Below are positions 52,067 through 60,601 of a DNA stretch of 64,000 nucleotides, one piece after another. The DNA is from Actinomycetota bacterium. Lineage in GTDB: Bacteria > Actinomycetota > Acidimicrobiia > Acidimicrobiales > Ilumatobacteraceae. The notes under the pieces are model-generated. The model was not told the DNA's origin. It searched no databases and saw only the letters and a program-made list of their open reading frames with translations. A program made the translations under genes and the position numbers. Location of the stretch: assembly GCA_030645495.1 (NCBI GenBank), contig JAUSLV010000006.1, positions 124,001-188,000 on the forward strand, read 5' to 3'. Within the stretch, counting starts at the first letter, position 1. Each line of letters begins with the position of its first letter.

Positions 52067-53181
52067 GTACCGATGCCCTGTCGCCCGCAGCAGCCGAGCT
52101 CCGCACCGTGCTCGAGCGCATCGTGCCCGCACACCGCGCGAAGTGGGGCGACAGCAACGGATGGGAGGCACTCACCGACTTCCAGCGTCAGCTGGGCGCG
52201 GCGGGCTGGGGCGCATCGGCGTGGCCGGTGGAGCTCGGCGGCAAAGGTCTCGACGTGAACGACCAGTTGGCCTGCGATGTGGAGTTCGCCCGCGCCGGCG
52301 CGCCGCGCCGCGTCGCCGTGTACGGCACGAACAACGTGGCCCCCACGATCGCCGCTGTCGGCACCCCCGAGCAGAAGCACCACCTTCGCGCGATCATGAT
52401 GGGCGACGAGTTCTGGTGCCAGGGCTTCAGCGAACCCGATGCCGGCAGCGACCTGGCCGGCCTGCGCACGAAGGCCGACGTCACCGACGACGGGTTCACC
52501 ATCAACGGCCAGAAGGTGTGGACCTCTATCGGCCTCAACGCCACCCACTGCATGCTGTTGTGCCGCACCGACCCGGATGCGCCGAAGCACAAGGGCATCT
52601 CCGCCCTGCTGGTGCCGATGGACACGCCCGGCCTCACCCGGCGGGCGATCAAGCAGATCAACGGCGAGGCCGAGTTCGCCGAGCTGTTCCTCGACAACGT
52701 GTTCGTACCGCGCACGGCGCTGCTCGGCCCGCTGCACGAGGGCTGGCGCGTCACCATGACCACGCTCGGCTTCGAGCGCGCGGGTGTGCTCACCATCGCC
52801 GGCTCGCTCGTCGGCAAGGTGAAGGCGCTGATGCACTCCGAGCGGCTCGCCGGCGTGTCGCCGACGCTGCGCGATCGAGCGATGCACACGTACTCCAAGG
52901 CGCTGATCCTCGAATGGATGGGAAAGCGCGCGCTGGCCGAAACGGCAGACGGGCCGGGCGCCGTGTCGTCGCTGATCAAGCTGGTGTGGTCGCAACTGTC
53001 GGTCGAGTACGCCGAACTGCACGCCGACGTAGTGGGCCTCGGGTTGATCGCCGGGCTGGAAGCCGACGCTCAGAACGAACTGCTCAGCAGCCGCGCAGCC
53101 AAGATCGCCGGAGGCACCAGTGAAGTGATGAAGAACCTGATCGGCGAGCGCAACCTCGGGCTGCCGCGCGAACCCCGCTGA
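52063..53181 (+). CDS. Acyl-CoA dehydrogenase family protein
   Basis: A 372-residue acyl-CoA dehydrogenase with WPVELGGKGLD, GFSEPDAGSDLAGLRTK (near residue 123), GQKVWTSIGLNATHCM and C-terminal KIAGGTSEVMKNLIGERNLGLPRE. Last gene of the run starting with the ligase at 47813. ATGA overlap with the HAD-like gene. Convergent with the LLM gene 12 bases away. Confidence 0.92.
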   Translation: MSTDALSPAAAELRTVLERIVPAHRAKWGDSNGWEALTDFQRQLGAAGWGASAWPVELGGKGLDVNDQLACDVEFARAGAPRRVAVYGTNNVAPTIAAVGTPEQKHHLRAIMMGDEFWCQGFSEPDAGSDLAGLRTKADVTDDGFTINGQKVWTSIGLNATHCMLLCRTDPDAPKHKGISALLVPMDTPGLTRRAIKQINGEAEFAELFLDNVFVPRTALLGPLHEGWRVTMTTLGFERAGVLTIAGSLVGKVKALMHSERLAGVSPTLRDRAMHTYSKALILEWMGKRALAETADGPGAVSSLIKLVWSQLSVEYAELHADVVGLGLIAGLEADAQNELLSSRAAKIAGGTSEVMKNLIGERNLGLPREPR

Positions 53182-53193
53182 CGCCTGCCCGGC

Positions 53194-54048
53194 TCAGAGC
53201 AGTTGGTCGACGAACGGCGCGTAGTCGTCGATCATCGGCATCGCGGTGGCCGGGTCGTCCCAGCCGACGCGCGCCGCGCCGAGGATCGTGCGCTGCACGC
53301 CCAGGTCGCGGTATTCCTTCAAGCGGTCGAGGCTGGGGTTGCCGAACGCGACCATCGTGATCGGGATCTCACCGCGCCCGGCCGCAGCGGAAGCCTCGCG
53401 GAACTTGCCCACGTTCTTGGCCACGTTGCCCAGCGCCACGTCCATCGGCATCCACTCGTCGGCCCAGCGCACCGCATGCTCGGTGCCCAGCTTCCCACCA
53501 ACGCCCAACAGCACCGGCGGCGTGGGCTGCTGCAGCGGCTTCGGGAAGCTCCACGCTGCATCGAAGTCGTAGAACTCGCCGTGGAACTCGCTGTCGTGCT
53601 CGGTCCACAGGTTGCGCAGCGCAGTAACACACTCCTCCAGCCCTCGGTAGCGGGCCTTCCACGGGATCGGCCGGTGGTTGGCCAGTTCTTCTTCGTTCCA
53701 GCCCACACCCACGCCGAACAGCATGCGACCACCGGACATGAGATCGAGGCTGGCGACCGTCTTGGCCAAGTCGAGGATGTCGTGTTCGAGAGCGAGGCAC
53801 ACGCCGGTGCCGATCTTGAGTTCCTTCGTGGCCATCGCCGCCATCGTGAGGCTGACGAACGGATCCATCATCTCGATGTACGCCTTGGGCAGCTCGCCAC
53901 CCGACGGGTACGGCGTGGCGCGCGAGGCCGGGATGTGCGAATGCTCGCCGACCCACAACGAGTCGTAACCTCGGTCTTCGAGCACGCGCGCCAGCACATC
54001 GGGGCGCACGTCGTCGGGGCCGTTCATCGTCGAGAAGCCGAGTCGCAT
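53194..54048 (-). CDS. LLM-class (F420-dependent type) oxidoreductase
   Basis: A 284-residue luciferase-like protein: YDSLWVGEHSHIPASR, LKIGTGVCLALEHDILDLAKTVASLDLMS, GRMLFGVGVGWNEEELANH and PPVLLGVGGKLGTEHAVRW. This GVGVGWNEEE form is common in actinobacterial F420 enzymes. Divergent from an alpha/beta hydrolase; the 38-base gap has no copy of either operator motif. Confidence 0.92.
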   Translation of the reverse strand: MRLGFSTMNGPDDVRPDVLARVLEDRGYDSLWVGEHSHIPASRATPYPSGGELPKAYIEMMDPFVSLTMAAMATKELKIGTGVCLALEHDILDLAKTVASLDLMSGGRMLFGVGVGWNEEELANHRPIPWKARYRGLEECVTALRNLWTEHDSEFHGEFYDFDAAWSFPKPLQQPTPPVLLGVGGKLGTEHAVRWADEWMPMDVALGNVAKNVGKFREASAAAGRGEIPITMVAFGNPSLDRLKEYRDLGVQRTILGAARVGWDDPATAMPMIDDYAPFVDQLL

Positions 54049-54086
54049 GAGCGCCCACCGTAGTCCGCAACCCCCAGGAACATCCC

Positions 54087-54824
54087 ATGACGATCACCGA
54101 ACGCTTCACCACCAACGACGGCATCCGACTGCGCTGGCTCGACAACGCTCCGGCCGTTCCCGAGGGTCTCCCGGTGCTGTTCTCGCCCGGGTTCAGCGAC
54201 TACGCCGACGAGTACGTGGAGATGCTGCACTTCATGGCGCCACGTCGGGTCGTGGTGGTGGAAGTGCGCGGCCGCGGCGGCAGCGACGCCCACGAGGATG
54301 CCGACTACTCGGCCCCGCAGCACGCCGCCGACCTTCGCGCGGTGGTGAACGACGCAGGCTTCGATCGCTTCCACGTGATGACGTTCTCCCGCGGCACCAC
54401 GTGGGGCCTGGAGCTGGCGTTCAACATGCGCGACCGCGTCGCGTCGATCTCGATCGGCGACTACTGGGCCAAGGAACACGGCGTCACCGAAGAGATGGCC
54501 CGCGGGATGCTGGCCAGCAGGTTCCGCGGCAAGCCGTTGCCCGAACGCATCGACGAGCACGTCGTGCTCAGCGTGTTCCGCGAGTCGCGTGAGCGGCCGT
54601 TCGCGAACCATCTGGCCGACATGCCGTGCCCGGTGCTGTTGGCCCACGGCACCGAGGAAGGCCGCCTGGTCGACGAGGACGGAGTCGCCGAGTACCGCGC
54701 GGCACGGCCTGACATCGAGGTGGTCACCATCCACGGCGCCGCCCACGACCTGTTCCGCCACGACCGCCACGCCTACCCGCGTGCCGTGCTGGCGTTCATC
54801 GCCAACGCGTGCCCCGGCCAGTAG
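54087..54824 (+). CDS. Alpha/beta-fold hydrolase
   Basis: A 245-residue hydrolase. The oxyanion segment is LFSPGFSDYADE, the nucleophile elbow reads MTFSRGTTWG (a degenerate GxSxG with Thr/Phe before Ser), and the catalytic His is in IHGAAHDLFRHD. The acid is probably the Asp or Glu in HGTEEGRLVDEDG. It may hydrolyse an ester, lactone or vinylogous diketone. AGGAA lies upstream of the ATG. Convergent neighbours are absent; the GGDEF gene follows on the same strand 78 bases later. Confidence 0.88.
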   Translation: MTITERFTTNDGIRLRWLDNAPAVPEGLPVLFSPGFSDYADEYVEMLHFMAPRRVVVVEVRGRGGSDAHEDADYSAPQHAADLRAVVNDAGFDRFHVMTFSRGTTWGLELAFNMRDRVASISIGDYWAKEHGVTEEMARGMLASRFRGKPLPERIDEHVVLSVFRESRERPFANHLADMPCPVLLAHGTEEGRLVDEDGVAEYRAARPDIEVVTIHGAAHDLFRHDRHAYPRAVLAFIANACPGQ

Positions 54825-54902
54825 CGCGATCAGCAGGTTCGGTCGGCACCCGCCGCTAGGGTGGGTGAGGTCCCGTGTGGACGCCTGTTGACGGGAGCCG
54901 TG

Positions 54903-57266
54903 ATGGCCGAGCATCTTGCAAGTCCCGCCGACGACCGCACGCTCGACAGGGTGTCACGGGGTGGCGGGGCGTGGGTCGCCCTCGCCGCCCTGCTGGCAAT
55001 CTTTGGCTCGTTCGCGTTCGCGGTTGCCGCAGCATCCGTTGCCGACGTGGAGGCGGAGCGATCACGTCAGGTCTTCGAGCAGAACGCGAGGGAAGTTGCA
55101 CTCACGCTGCGACTGGCTCTGCGCAGCGAGGAGAACCTGATCATCAGCACAGCCGGATTCCTGCTCAGCGAGCCTTCCGCCACCAACGCCGAGTTCAACG
55201 ACTGGACGCGCGCCGTGCGGGCAACCGAGCGCTATCCCGAGTTGCTCGGCATGGGCGAGGTGGTGATCGTGCCCGCGGCCGAACTGCCTGCTTTCATCGC
55301 GTTGCTACCGCCCGAGATGCTGCCGCCGGGAACCCCCTTCCAGGTGTTCCCCGCCGGTGATCGGCCGCTGTACTGCCTGCTGCGCTACAGCGCCGCGATC
55401 GACCCGAGCATCGTGGTACCCGCCGGAGCCGACTTTTGCGCGATCGGCACCGGCCTGGGGCCGCTCGCCATTCGCGATTCCGGGGTGAGCGGCTACCAGG
55501 TGGCCAGCCTTGGCGACGACACCCTCCTCACCGTCACCGCCCCGTTCTATGCGGGTGGAACGGTGCCGGCCTCGATCGCTGCCAGGCGGGCGGCGTTCGA
55601 AGGTTGGATCGGAATTTCGGTCGACCCGAAGATCGTGTTCGACACGGCGCTGCAGAGCCAGACCGAGATGGTGGTGGCCTTGGTCTACCACGCCGGCGAG
55701 GAAGATGCCGTCGAGTTCCGCAGCGGCGAGGTTCCGGCCGACCAGCAGTCGCTGGCGATCGATGTCGGCAACGGTTGGACCGTGCAGACCTTCGCACCGA
55801 AGGCGTCGGTGGGGATCTTCGCCAACGGTGCTGCCCTCGCGCTGTTGCTCACCGGTGTCGCCGGCAGCGTGCTGCTCGCCGCGCTGGTGCTCGTGCTCGG
55901 CACCACACGCGCACGAGCGTTGCTCCTTGTTGCCCAACGAACGGGCCAGTTGCGCCACCAGTCGTTGCACGATGCACTCACCGACTTGCCCAACCGAGCA
56001 CTGATCGTCGATCGGCTCGGCCAGCTCCTCGCTCGGACGCGACGAAACGGCACCTCCAGTGCCGCGCTGTTCATCGACCTCGACGACTTCAAGAACGTCA
56101 ACGACACGCTGGGCCACCAAACGGGCGATCGGCTGCTCATCGCTGTCGCCAACCGCCTGCAATCGGCGCTCCGCGATGTCGACACGATCGGCCGAATGGG
56201 TGGCGACGAGTTCGTCGTCCTCATCGACGGCGACCAGCTCAGCGTCTCGCCGCAACTCGTCGCCGAGCGGCTGCTCGGCGTGATGCGCCAGCCGTTCGAG
56301 ATCGAGGGTTGCCTGGCGCCACTGATGATCAACACCAGCATCGGCATCGCAGTCAGCGACAATCACTCCGGCGACGACCTCCTTCGCGATGCAGACGTCG
56401 CGCTCTACCAGGCGAAGGCCGCCGGCAAGAACTGCTACAGGGTCTTCCAGCCCGAGATGCGGTCGCAGATCGGCCGCCGCCTCGAACTGGAGATCGACCT
56501 GCGCTCCGCGATCGAGCGCGAGCAGTTCCGCCTCGCCTACCAGCCGATCTACAACCTGGAAGACGTCTCGCTCGTCGGCGTCGAGGCATTGTTGCGATGG
56601 CACCATCCCACCCTCGGGCTCATCGAGCCCGACGAGTTCATCCCGATCCTCGAACACAACGGGCAGATCCTGGATGTGGGCCGGTGGGTGCTGAACACCG
56701 CGTGTGAGCAGATGGTCCGATGGCACGCGCTGGGGCACACGCTCGACCTCTCGATCAACGTCTCGGGCCGCCAACTCGACCACGACTCGATCATCGACCA
56801 CATCGCCGGCGCGCTCGACGCAAGTGGCCTCGCTCCCACGTCGTTGATCATCGAGGTGACAGAGACCACGTTGATGCACAATGCGGCCGCGACGGCCCTT
56901 CGCCTGGCAGCGATCAAGCAGCTCGGCGTCCGGATCGCGGTCGACGACTTCGGCACCGGCTACTCCTCGCTGGCGTACCTTCAGCAGTTCCCGGTCGACT
57001 GCCTCAAGATCGACCGGCAGTTCACCAGTGCGATCACCTCGTCGCCCGAGTCGCGGGCGCTGATCAGCACGCTCGTGCAACTGGGCAGGGATCTCGGCCT
57101 ACAAACCCTGGCCGAAGGCATCGAGACCGAGGAGCAGATGAACAGCCTGCGGTTCGAGCAGGTCGACCAGGCCCAGGGTTTCCTGCTGTCGCGGCCGCTC
57201 GACCCGAGCAGTCTCGAAGCGCTGATGCTCGCACCTCATCGCGCCCACTCGGCTCACCCGGATTGA
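54903..57266 (+). CDS. Membrane CHASE-GGDEF-EAL cyclic-di-GMP enzyme
   Basis: A 787-residue signalling protein. Transmembrane helix 1 is at about residues 21-43 and helix 2 at about 305-333, enclosing an external sensor domain of CHASE type. The GGDEF domain has an intact RMGGDEFVV (about residue 431) with an inhibitory-site RxxD (RDVD) five residues before it. The EAL domain has VEALLRWHHP, DDFGTGYSSL, CLKIDRQF and LAEGIET, so both synthesis and breakdown of c-di-GMP look possible. GGGAG precedes the ATG. It is not obviously part of the catabolic operons. Confidence 0.93.
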   Translation: MAEHLASPADDRTLDRVSRGGGAWVALAALLAIFGSFAFAVAAASVADVEAERSRQVFEQNAREVALTLRLALRSEENLIISTAGFLLSEPSATNAEFNDWTRAVRATERYPELLGMGEVVIVPAAELPAFIALLPPEMLPPGTPFQVFPAGDRPLYCLLRYSAAIDPSIVVPAGADFCAIGTGLGPLAIRDSGVSGYQVASLGDDTLLTVTAPFYAGGTVPASIAARRAAFEGWIGISVDPKIVFDTALQSQTEMVVALVYHAGEEDAVEFRSGEVPADQQSLAIDVGNGWTVQTFAPKASVGIFANGAALALLLTGVAGSVLLAALVLVLGTTRARALLLVAQRTGQLRHQSLHDALTDLPNRALIVDRLGQLLARTRRNGTSSAALFIDLDDFKNVNDTLGHQTGDRLLIAVANRLQSALRDVDTIGRMGGDEFVVLIDGDQLSVSPQLVAERLLGVMRQPFEIEGCLAPLMINTSIGIAVSDNHSGDDLLRDADVALYQAKAAGKNCYRVFQPEMRSQIGRRLELEIDLRSAIEREQFRLAYQPIYNLEDVSLVGVEALLRWHHPTLGLIEPDEFIPILEHNGQILDVGRWVLNTACEQMVRWHALGHTLDLSINVSGRQLDHDSIIDHIAGALDASGLAPTSLIIEVTETTLMHNAAATALRLAAIKQLGVRIAVDDFGTGYSSLAYLQQFPVDCLKIDRQFTSAITSSPESRALISTLVQLGRDLGLQTLAEGIETEEQMNSLRFEQVDQAQGFLLSRPLDPSSLEALMLAPHRAHSAHPD

Positions 57267-57281
57267 TGCGATCGGCCGTGA

Positions 57282-58121
57282 TCAGATCCAGCGGGCGGTG
57301 AGGCTGGTGAGCCGCTCGCCGGTGAGGTCGTTCAACTTCACGCCCACCAACTTCGAGACTCGTTCGGAGGTCTGGTAGCGGAACACCGGTGCCTCGGCAG
57401 TGGCCACCTGCACCAGCACGTCGGCCACCTCCCGCGGCGGCTGCGCGCCGGCGTAGCCACCCTCCTGGATCGCCTGGAAGCGCGCGCGGGCCGCGGCGTA
57501 CGGGCCGTCGACAGCGCGCTCGCTGGGGCCGCTGCCGTGCTGCACGAACTCGCCCGCCACCGGGCCGGGCTGCACCACTGACACGTGCACGCCCAGCTGC
57601 GCAGCCACCGGGTGCAACGATTCCAGCAGCCCCTCCAGCGCCTGCTTCGACGCGCAGTACGCATCGTTGAACGGTTGGCCCAAGGCACCGGCCACGCTGC
57701 TGACGGCGATCAGCCGACCCTCCCCGCGCTCGCGCATCGCCGGCAGTACCGCCTTGAACAACGACACCGTGCCGAAGAAGTTGGTCTCGAACACACCGCG
57801 GATGTCGTCGAGCGACAGCTCTTCCAACGTGCCATCGGACGCCACACCTGCGTTGGCCACCACGACGTCGATGGGGCCGTGGTCGGCGGTGACGCCCGCA
57901 ATGGCTGCGGCGACCGACTGCGCTGAGTCCACGTCGAGCACGCGGATGTCCGCGCTGAGCCCTTCCGCTGCGAGCGCGGCGCGCAATGCGTCGGCCCGGC
58001 CGAGGTTGCGCATCGTGGCCACCGTGGTGAACCCGTTGCGGGCGAACTGCACTGCAGCAGCGAGACCGATACCACTGGAACACCCGGTGATGAGGACGAC
58101 GGGAGCGCTCAACGCATCCAC
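57282..58121 (-). CDS. SDR-family oxidoreductase
   Basis: A 279-residue classical SDR with TGCSSGIGLAAA, VLDVDS, ANAGVASDG, SSVAGALG and catalytic YCASK, similar to 17-beta-hydroxysteroid/retinol dehydrogenase-type SDRs. The start is set at GTG 58121; a TTG at 58112, overlapping the TGA of the upstream LLM gene and spaced behind AGGTGG, is a good alternative. The two genes form an operon. Confidence 0.88.
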   Translation of the reverse strand: MDALSAPVVLITGCSSGIGLAAAVQFARNGFTTVATMRNLGRADALRAALAAEGLSADIRVLDVDSAQSVAAAIAGVTADHGPIDVVVANAGVASDGTLEELSLDDIRGVFETNFFGTVSLFKAVLPAMRERGEGRLIAVSSVAGALGQPFNDAYCASKQALEGLLESLHPVAAQLGVHVSVVQPGPVAGEFVQHGSGPSERAVDGPYAAARARFQAIQEGGYAGAQPPREVADVLVQVATAEAPVFRYQTSERVSKLVGVKLNDLTGERLTSLTARWI

Positions 58122-58975
58122 CTTTCTGCGAACTGCTCGAGGCCGGCCACCACCGCGGCCGTGGACGAATCCGTACCGAGCGCCACACCCGGCACGACGA
58201 CGGACTCTACGCCCAGCGCAGCGAGGGCTTCGGCGTCGCGGGCGATCTTCGGGCTGCCTACCACCTGCACCGTCAGCGGTCGCTCGGCCAGTGGGCCGTC
58301 GTCGCGGTAGCTGTGCAACTCACCGAGCATGCGGGCCACGTCGTCGATGTCGGTGAACGTCGCGATCCAGCCGTCGTTGCGTGCCGCACGCCGCAGCGCG
58401 GGGCGGGTGTTGCCACCGATCAGGATCGGCACGTTCGGCGCAGCAGGCAGCATTCGAACCGGCGGGAAGTCGATGTGCGCACCGTGGAACTCCGCCATCT
58501 CGCCGGTCCAGAGCAGGCGCAGCACCTGCACCATCTCGTCGAAGCGCGCGCCGCGAGTGGCGAACGGCTGCCCCACCGCGGTGAACTCCTCCTCCAACCA
58601 GCCGGCGCCGAAGCCGCACGACAGTCGCCCACCGCTGAACGCGGCCGCGGTGCCGACGCTCTTGGCCAGGCTGAACACCTCACGCAGCGGGGCGATGTAC
58701 ACCCCCGTGGAGAACTGCAGCGTGGTGGTGGCCTGGGCCATCGCCGCGATCGCCACCCAGCAGTCGGGCCACGGCGCGTCGGCGGGCCACATGATCTCGC
58801 CGTCGGCCGAGTACGGGTACTTCGACGAGAAGTCCTCGGGGAAGAACAGATGGTCGGGCAGCATCACGCCCGCGAACCCCAACGCCTCGCACGCCTGGGC
58901 CACCGGCACCAGCTGCTCGACCGCCAGGAATCCGGCCATGATCCAGTACTTCACGAGCCGCGCCCCACTGCTCAT
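58109..58975 (-). CDS. LLM-class (F420-dependent type) oxidoreductase
   Basis: A 288-residue luciferase-like protein: FAGVMLPDHLFFPEDF, LQFSTGVYIAPLREVFSLAKSVGTAAAFS, GRLSCGFGAGWLEEEFTAVG and VPILIGGNTRPALRRAARNDGW. The ATG has GAGGGG eight bases upstream; a longer GTG-started form is possible. Divergent from the amidohydrolase across operator copy 11, so it belongs to the same regulon as the 3-33 kb genes. Confidence 0.92.
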   Translation of the reverse strand: MSSGARLVKYWIMAGFLAVEQLVPVAQACEALGFAGVMLPDHLFFPEDFSSKYPYSADGEIMWPADAPWPDCWVAIAAMAQATTTLQFSTGVYIAPLREVFSLAKSVGTAAAFSGGRLSCGFGAGWLEEEFTAVGQPFATRGARFDEMVQVLRLLWTGEMAEFHGAHIDFPPVRMLPAAPNVPILIGGNTRPALRRAARNDGWIATFTDIDDVARMLGELHSYRDDGPLAERPLTVQVVGSPKIARDAEALAALGVESVVVPGVALGTDSSTAAVVAGLEQFAERWMR

Positions 58976-59025
58976 CACAAGCACCCCTCACTTCCTCTGG
59001 CAACCATGCTGGACATCGATCTCAT

Positions 59026-59041
59026 TTGACGGTAGTGTCAA
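59026..59041. promoter_or_regulatory. Operator-like palindrome, copy 11
   Basis: TTGACGGTAGTGTCAA, perfect TTGAC/GTCAA arms, in the 107-base gap between LLM (minus) and amidohydrolase (plus). Confidence 0.75.
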
Positions 59042-59082
59042 GTGAGCACCCCACTCGATTCCTGCCGCAGGAGGCAACCCTC

Positions 59083-60285
59083 GTGACCATTCTGGACCGC
59101 CCGCAGATCGATGCCCTGATCGACTACCAGATCTACGACGCCGACCAGCACTACTACGAGGCCGAAGACGCGCTCACGCGTCACCTCGACCGCGAGTTTC
59201 GCAGCGCGATCCGTTGGGCCGACATCGAGGGTCGCCGCACCGTCATCATCAACAACAAGCTGCTGACGGTGATCCCCAACCCTACGTACGACCCGGTGGG
59301 CGTGCCCGGTTCGCTGGAGAAGTACTTCCGCGCGGAGAACACCGAGGGGCTGCCGATCAGGGACATCATCTCGATGCAGCGCATCCAGCCCGAGTACCGC
59401 GATCGCGACGCCCGCGTGCAGCGCCTCGATCAGCAGGGTGTGCAGCTGGCCTGGCTGCTGCCCAGCCTGGGCCTGGGCATCGAGGAGATGCTGTCGGAGG
59501 ACCCGCGCTCGGCACATGCGATCTTCACTGCCTACAACCGCTGGCTGGAGGAGGACTGGGGCTACGACCGCGACGGCCGCATCCAGACCGGCCCGCTGAT
59601 CTCGATGCTCGACCCCGAGCTGGGCGAGAAGGAACTCGACCGTGTGCTGGCCATCGGCACCAAGTTCGTCACCATGCGCCCCGCACCCGTCACCGCCCCC
59701 GGCAAGCACCGTTCACCCGGCGACGTGGCCCACGATCGCATCTGGGCCAAGATCGCCGAAGCCGGCGTGGTGGTGGCGATCCATGCCGCCGACTCGGGCT
59801 ACAACAAGTACCTGGGCGACTGGGGCGAGAGCACCGCCTACACCGGCCTCAAGACCACCCCGCTCACCGAGGTGCTGTCGATCGCCGTCGAGCGCCCGAT
59901 CTTCGACATGATGGCCGCGATGATCTGCCACGGCGTGTTCGACCGGCACCCCACACTGAAGGTCGCCACGCTCGAGCTGGGCGCCGCCTGGGTGGGCGAA
60001 CTGCACCGCCGCCTGCGCGTGGCCTACGGCAAGACGCCGCAGCTGTTCGGTCAGGATCCATCCGAGTCGTTCCGCGAGCACGTGTGGGTCGCCCCGTTCT
60101 ACGAAGACCTCGTCACCAAGCTGCGCAACGACCACGGCGCCGATCGCATCCTGCTGGGCAGCGACTGGCCGCACCCCGAAGGCCTCTCCGAGCCCCGCGC
60201 CTGGGTGCCCGACTTCCTCGGCCTCAGCGACGACGACCGCCGCCTCGCCCTGCGCGACAACCTGAAGTTCCTCTCCGGCCGCTGA
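59083..60285 (+). CDS. Amidohydrolase-family (PF04909-type) metal-dependent hydrolase
   Basis: A 400-residue TIM-barrel protein of the same family as 30834-32120 but only moderately similar. It starts with YDADQHYYEAEDALTRHL (an acidic/His cluster near the expected first metal site), has VVAIHAADSGYNK (His ligand) and ends with ILLGSDWPHPEGL (catalytic Asp and further His). The GTG start has GCAGGAGG upstream. Each of the two amidohydrolases is the first gene after an operator. Convergent with an LLM gene across a 316-base repeat-containing gap. Confidence 0.9.
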   Translation: MTILDRPQIDALIDYQIYDADQHYYEAEDALTRHLDREFRSAIRWADIEGRRTVIINNKLLTVIPNPTYDPVGVPGSLEKYFRAENTEGLPIRDIISMQRIQPEYRDRDARVQRLDQQGVQLAWLLPSLGLGIEEMLSEDPRSAHAIFTAYNRWLEEDWGYDRDGRIQTGPLISMLDPELGEKELDRVLAIGTKFVTMRPAPVTAPGKHRSPGDVAHDRIWAKIAEAGVVVAIHAADSGYNKYLGDWGESTAYTGLKTTPLTEVLSIAVERPIFDMMAAMICHGVFDRHPTLKVATLELGAAWVGELHRRLRVAYGKTPQLFGQDPSESFREHVWVAPFYEDLVTKLRNDHGADRILLGSDWPHPEGLSEPRAWVPDFLGLSDDDRRLALRDNLKFLSGR

Positions 60286-60340
60286 GGTCGGTGGGGGTCG
60301 GCCAGCCAGCCGGCCGGCGGCGAGGTGGGGCGCACGGTGT

Positions 60341-60551
60341 GCCCCATTCCTCCTCATTCAGATTTCGCCGCGCTTGCATCACCGATCCATATCGGACTCT
60401 TCTCGGCTCACACGCCCCTTCATGTCGCGGGCTTGACCGCAGATCTGCGGTACGGCCCGCGACGCGAAGCTGAGGTTCCGTCGCGCACTCATCTGCCGAT
60501 CTGCGCTGGTGAGCCGGGCGCGGGCGGCCTGAGTCTGAATGAGGGGGAATG
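60341..60551. repeat. Intergenic repeat element with inverted arms, copy 2
   Basis: The 316-base gap between convergent genes (60286-60601) holds this element. The left arm (60341-60366) matches 35279-35304 at 24 of 26 bases. The right arm (60532-60551) is its inverted counterpart (18 of 20). Between them is an imperfect 40-bp palindrome at 60424-60463. The same order occurs at 35.28-37.11 kb, where an IS110 element lies inside. No ORF here is credible. Confidence 0.8.
60424..60463. repeat. 40-bp imperfect palindrome
   Basis: Arms GTCGCGGGC (60424-60432) and GCCCGCGAC (60455-60463) enclose the perfect inner palindrome ACCGCAGATCTGCGGT, with three mismatched positions on each side. It would fold into a long hairpin with a central GATC, like the unrelated-sequence palindrome at 35347-35384. 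Possible bidirectional terminator. Confidence 0.85.
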
Positions 60552-60601
60552 CGGTATCACAACGGCCGGCGGCACGCCGCACGGCCCACCCACCCACGCC
60601 G

